Source: CAVRZY01 sp963725415
Lineage (GTDB): Bacteria; Acidobacteriota; Terriglobia; Bryobacterales; Bryobacteraceae
Direction of reading: 5' to 3'
Length of the DNA stretch: 16,463 nucleotides
Assembly (NCBI GenBank): GCA_963725415.1
Contig: CAVRZY010000323.1
Coordinates: 1-16,463 of the forward strand
The notes under the pieces were generated by a model. The model saw only the letters and a list, made by a program, of their open reading frames with translations, had not been told where the DNA came from and made no database searches. Both the position numbers and the translations under genes were made by a program. Positions 14,946-16,463 of this stretch are shown here, one piece after another (position 1 is the first letter of the stretch; each line of letters opens with the position of its first letter).

Positions 14946-14947
14946 TT
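14931..14947. repeat. Heptanucleotide tandem repeat (ACTTTTG)
   Basis: Two exact 7-base copies (14931-14937 and 14938-14944) followed by ATT. They overlap the stop codon of the O-antigen-ligase-like gene. Confidence 0.65.
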
Positions 14948-14983
14948 CGTCCTCATCTAACGTTAGGTAAAAGGAGCACCCCA

Positions 14984-15465
14984 ATGCCCGCGCGTCTCCC
15001 TGCGTTGCTTCTTCTGTCCGCGGCCTGTGCCCTGGCGGCTCCCCCCATCGCCACCGTCACCAGCCCGGACCCCTTCGAGCTCAACGGCGTCGCCCTCACC
15101 GCCCGCGTCCCCTCCACGCCCCTGGTCCCAGGTGACACCCTCGCCACCACCACCGCCCCGGCCATCCTGCTTCTTCAGGACCACAGCCGCCTCACCCTCG
15201 ATAAGAATTCCCGCCTCAAGCTCGACGCAACGGCGACCAAATCCTGGTCCGCCTCCTCGCCGGCGCCCTGGCTTACAAGCTGGCCTCCAAGCCCCGCCTC
15301 CAGTTCATCGCCCTCGGCCAGTCCGTCAAGCTCCCCTCCGTCCCCCAGGGCCGCCTCGCCATCACCAACAACCAGCTCGTCGCCAGCTCCGGCGTCCTCC
15401 CCTCTTCCTCCTCCGCCCTGGCCGACCCCTGCTGCCCCCCGCCCCCCGTCAGCAAACATCGGTGA
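14984..15465 (+). pseudogene. FecR-like secreted protein, frameshifted
   Basis: ATG at 14984 follows AAGGAG at seven bases. The first ~81 residues start with a signal peptide (MPARLPALLLLSAACALAAP) and then PGDTLATTTAPAILLLQD and HSRLTLDKNSRLKLD, which match the FecR-type beta-sandwich pattern. After GAC at 15224 the frame loses coherence. Reading one base back (from AAC at 15229) restores a sensible continuation, NGDQILVRLLAGALAYKL, then LQFIALGQSVKLPS, ending at TGA 15463-15465. A one-base loss near 15224-15229 explains this; the intact protein would be ~160 aa. FecR-like domains in EPS loci without a sigma factor are thought to be periplasmic binding or sensing modules. It lies between the polymerase and methyltransferase genes in the operon. 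A sequencing error is possible, as is a true pseudogene; no slippery sequence supports programmed frameshifting. Confidence 0.75.
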
Positions 15466-15478
15466 TACACTACAAGCT

Positions 15479-15491
15479 GCTAGCGGCTAAT
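15479..15491. repeat. Second copy of the GCTAGCGGCTAAT repeat
   Basis: This 13-base string is identical to 6525-6537, where it forms part of the heptamer array, and lies just before the GTG of the methyltransferase gene. Confidence 0.6.
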
Positions 15492-15495
15492 CATC

Positions 15496-16389
15496 GTGAC
15501 CCTGCCTCGCCCCCGAAAAAAAGTGCTCTTGCTCCTGGCCCTGCTCCTCATCCTCGCAGGAGCACTCTGGGCTGTTCTTACCGGCAGGGCTGATCCCAGA
15601 CTCCAGATAATCGGTACCAAACTCAGCGGAGCGTTCCCCGCCCTCACCTGGATGGACGTTCTGCGCTCTCTGCCCCCCTACTACTTGCGGCCTTACAAGA
15701 CCGTGTTTGTGACGTTGAAGGCGCGCGGCCAGCCGCCCTGCCCCTCGCTTTTCGAGACCCCCCTGGGCTCCTTCTGGGGTCGCAACGACGATCGAGTCGC
15801 TCTCGAGCTGGTGGTCTTCGAGGAGCTCGCCAACACCTATCAGCGCGGCTCGGTTACCGTCAGGCCCGGCGATGTCGTTTTCGATCTGGGAGCGCACCTC
15901 GGCACCTTTGCCGCCGTGGCACTACGGCGCGGCGCACGCCTGGTGGTCGCGCTCGAGCCCGAACCCGTCAACGCCGCCTGTATCGAGAAAACCTTCCGCG
16001 ATGAAATCGCCCAAGGCCGCCTGGTCCTGGTTAAGGCCGCCGCCTGGGACGCTCCCGGCACGCTCCATTTCGGTGGAACCGGTTTGCTCGGCAAAATCGA
16101 AGGCGCCGATGCCGCCGCCACCTTTTCGGTCCCCGCCACTACCATCGACCTCACCGTGGAACGCCTCCGCCTGGACCGCGTGGACTTCATCAAGATGGAT
16201 ATCGAGGGCGCCGAGCGTCAGGCCCTGGCCGGCGCCCGCAACACCCTGGCCAGATTCGGGCCCCGTATGGCCCTCTGCATCTACCACCTCCCCGACGATC
16301 CGGCCCTCCTCCCCCGTCTGGCCCGCGCCGCCCGGCCCGCCTATCGTGTCTTCACCAACCCCACCCGCAAGCAAGCCTTCTTCGAATGA
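15496..16389 (+). CDS. FkbM-family SAM-dependent methyltransferase, membrane-anchored
   Basis: 297 residues from GTG at 15496, with no clear Shine-Dalgarno. An N-terminal basic stretch and helix (RPRKKVLLLLALLLILAGAL) predicts a single membrane anchor. The SAM-binding motif I is DVVFDLGAHLGTFAAVAL (residues 126-143), then ALEPEPVNAACIE for motif II. The FkbM signature FIKMDIEGAERQAL starts at residue 231, with VPATTIDLTVERL before it. FkbM-type enzymes O-methylate sugars or polyketides. In an EPS operon, methylation of the growing glycan, for example to cap or modify chain ends, is the likely job, but the acceptor is unknown. The membrane anchor is unusual for the family, in which soluble forms are common, and would place the enzyme next to lipid-linked sugars. 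It is the last complete gene before a hairpin repeat at the right edge. Confidence 0.88.
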   Translation: MTLPRPRKKVLLLLALLLILAGALWAVLTGRADPRLQIIGTKLSGAFPALTWMDVLRSLPPYYLRPYKTVFVTLKARGQPPCPSLFETPLGSFWGRNDDRVALELVVFEELANTYQRGSVTVRPGDVVFDLGAHLGTFAAVALRRGARLVVALEPEPVNAACIEKTFRDEIAQGRLVLVKAAAWDAPGTLHFGGTGLLGKIEGADAAATFSVPATTIDLTVERLRLDRVDFIKMDIEGAERQALAGARNTLARFGPRMALCIYHLPDDPALLPRLARAARPAYRVFTNPTRKQAFFE

Positions 16390-16401
16390 CTCGCATCCCG
16401 C

Positions 16402-16461
16402 GCAAAACGGGGACAGGCTCCAATTGCGCAGTGGGCAATTGGCTGCCTGTACCCGTTTTGC
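16402..16461. repeat. Long imperfect hairpin (REP-like or terminator-like)
   Basis: Two inverted arms (16402-16426 and 16436-16461) pair over about 24 bases with a 9-base loop. The outer ends are GCAAAACGGG and CCCGTTTTGC, and the inner ends CCAATTG and CAATTGG. One bulge and a mismatch interrupt the stem. It lies 13 bases after the methyltransferase stop. The GGGGACAGGC core is reminiscent of REP elements linked to RAYT transposases, and the hairpin could also stop transcription, although no T run follows within the window. Confidence 0.7.
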
Positions 16462-16463
16462 CC

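Noticed and set aside
1..16463. CRISPR arrays, tRNA and rRNA genes
   Set aside because: No regularly spaced long repeats, cloverleaf-like segments or rRNA-like stretches were seen on either strand.

Overview
The window looks like a piece of an acidobacterial chromosome, most likely a Solibacter/Bryobacter-type member. This is an inference from high GC, Tat-exported FAD oxidoreductase and unknown periplasmic proteins, a PEP-CTERM (exosortase-sorted) protein, and an exopolysaccharide (EPS) gene order typical of such genomes. No rRNA, tRNA or other taxonomic marker is present. The + strand carries more C than G across genes of both orientations, which suggests a replication-strand skew. The IS66 region (about 0.4-2.1 kb) is closer to balanced, which fits a foreign origin.

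Layout. (1) Positions 1-192: the start of a DUF3795-type cysteine-rich protein running off the left edge on the minus strand. (2) 438-2155: a decayed IS66-family element on the minus strand. All three genes (tnpA, tnpB, tnpC) are recognisable, but each is damaged by internal deletion or frameshift. (3) 2207-7757: a catabolic or secretory group. It holds a Tat-exported protein of unknown function (minus), a PfkB sugar kinase (plus) divergent from it by only 29 bp, a Tat-exported FAD-dependent oxidoreductase with a discoidin-like tail (minus), and a membrane-anchored TPR/carbohydrate-binding-like protein (minus). The last appears to start at a rare ATT codon behind a strong Shine-Dalgarno sequence. 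(4) 7758-7945: a divergent control region with a 9-bp direct repeat, a TTGACA box and an ops/JUMPstart-like element. (5) 7946-16389: an EPS assembly operon on the plus strand. Its genes are a NusG/RfaH/UpxY-type antiterminator, a small ribbon-helix-helix protein, a Wza-type SLBB export protein, a PEP-CTERM protein, a fused Wzz/BY-kinase co-polymerase, an O-antigen-ligase/polymerase-type membrane protein, a frameshifted FecR-like protein and an FkbM-type methyltransferase. (6) 16402-16461: a long imperfect hairpin at the right edge.

How the genes may work together. The NusG paralog would load at the ops-like site in its own leader and let RNA polymerase read through the C-rich, hairpin-containing spacers of a long EPS operon. 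The BY-kinase and SLBB protein would form the trans-envelope export machine, and the Wzy/WaaL-type protein would polymerise or ligate sugar chains. The PEP-CTERM protein would be a surface protein processed by an exosortase encoded elsewhere. No glycosyltransferase or exosortase gene is present, so the locus probably continues to the right or relies on distant genes.

The most interesting signals are the 11/12 match to the enterobacterial ops sequence in front of the antiterminator gene, the probable ATT start codon, and several unrelated heptanucleotide tandem repeats in or next to intergenic spacers.
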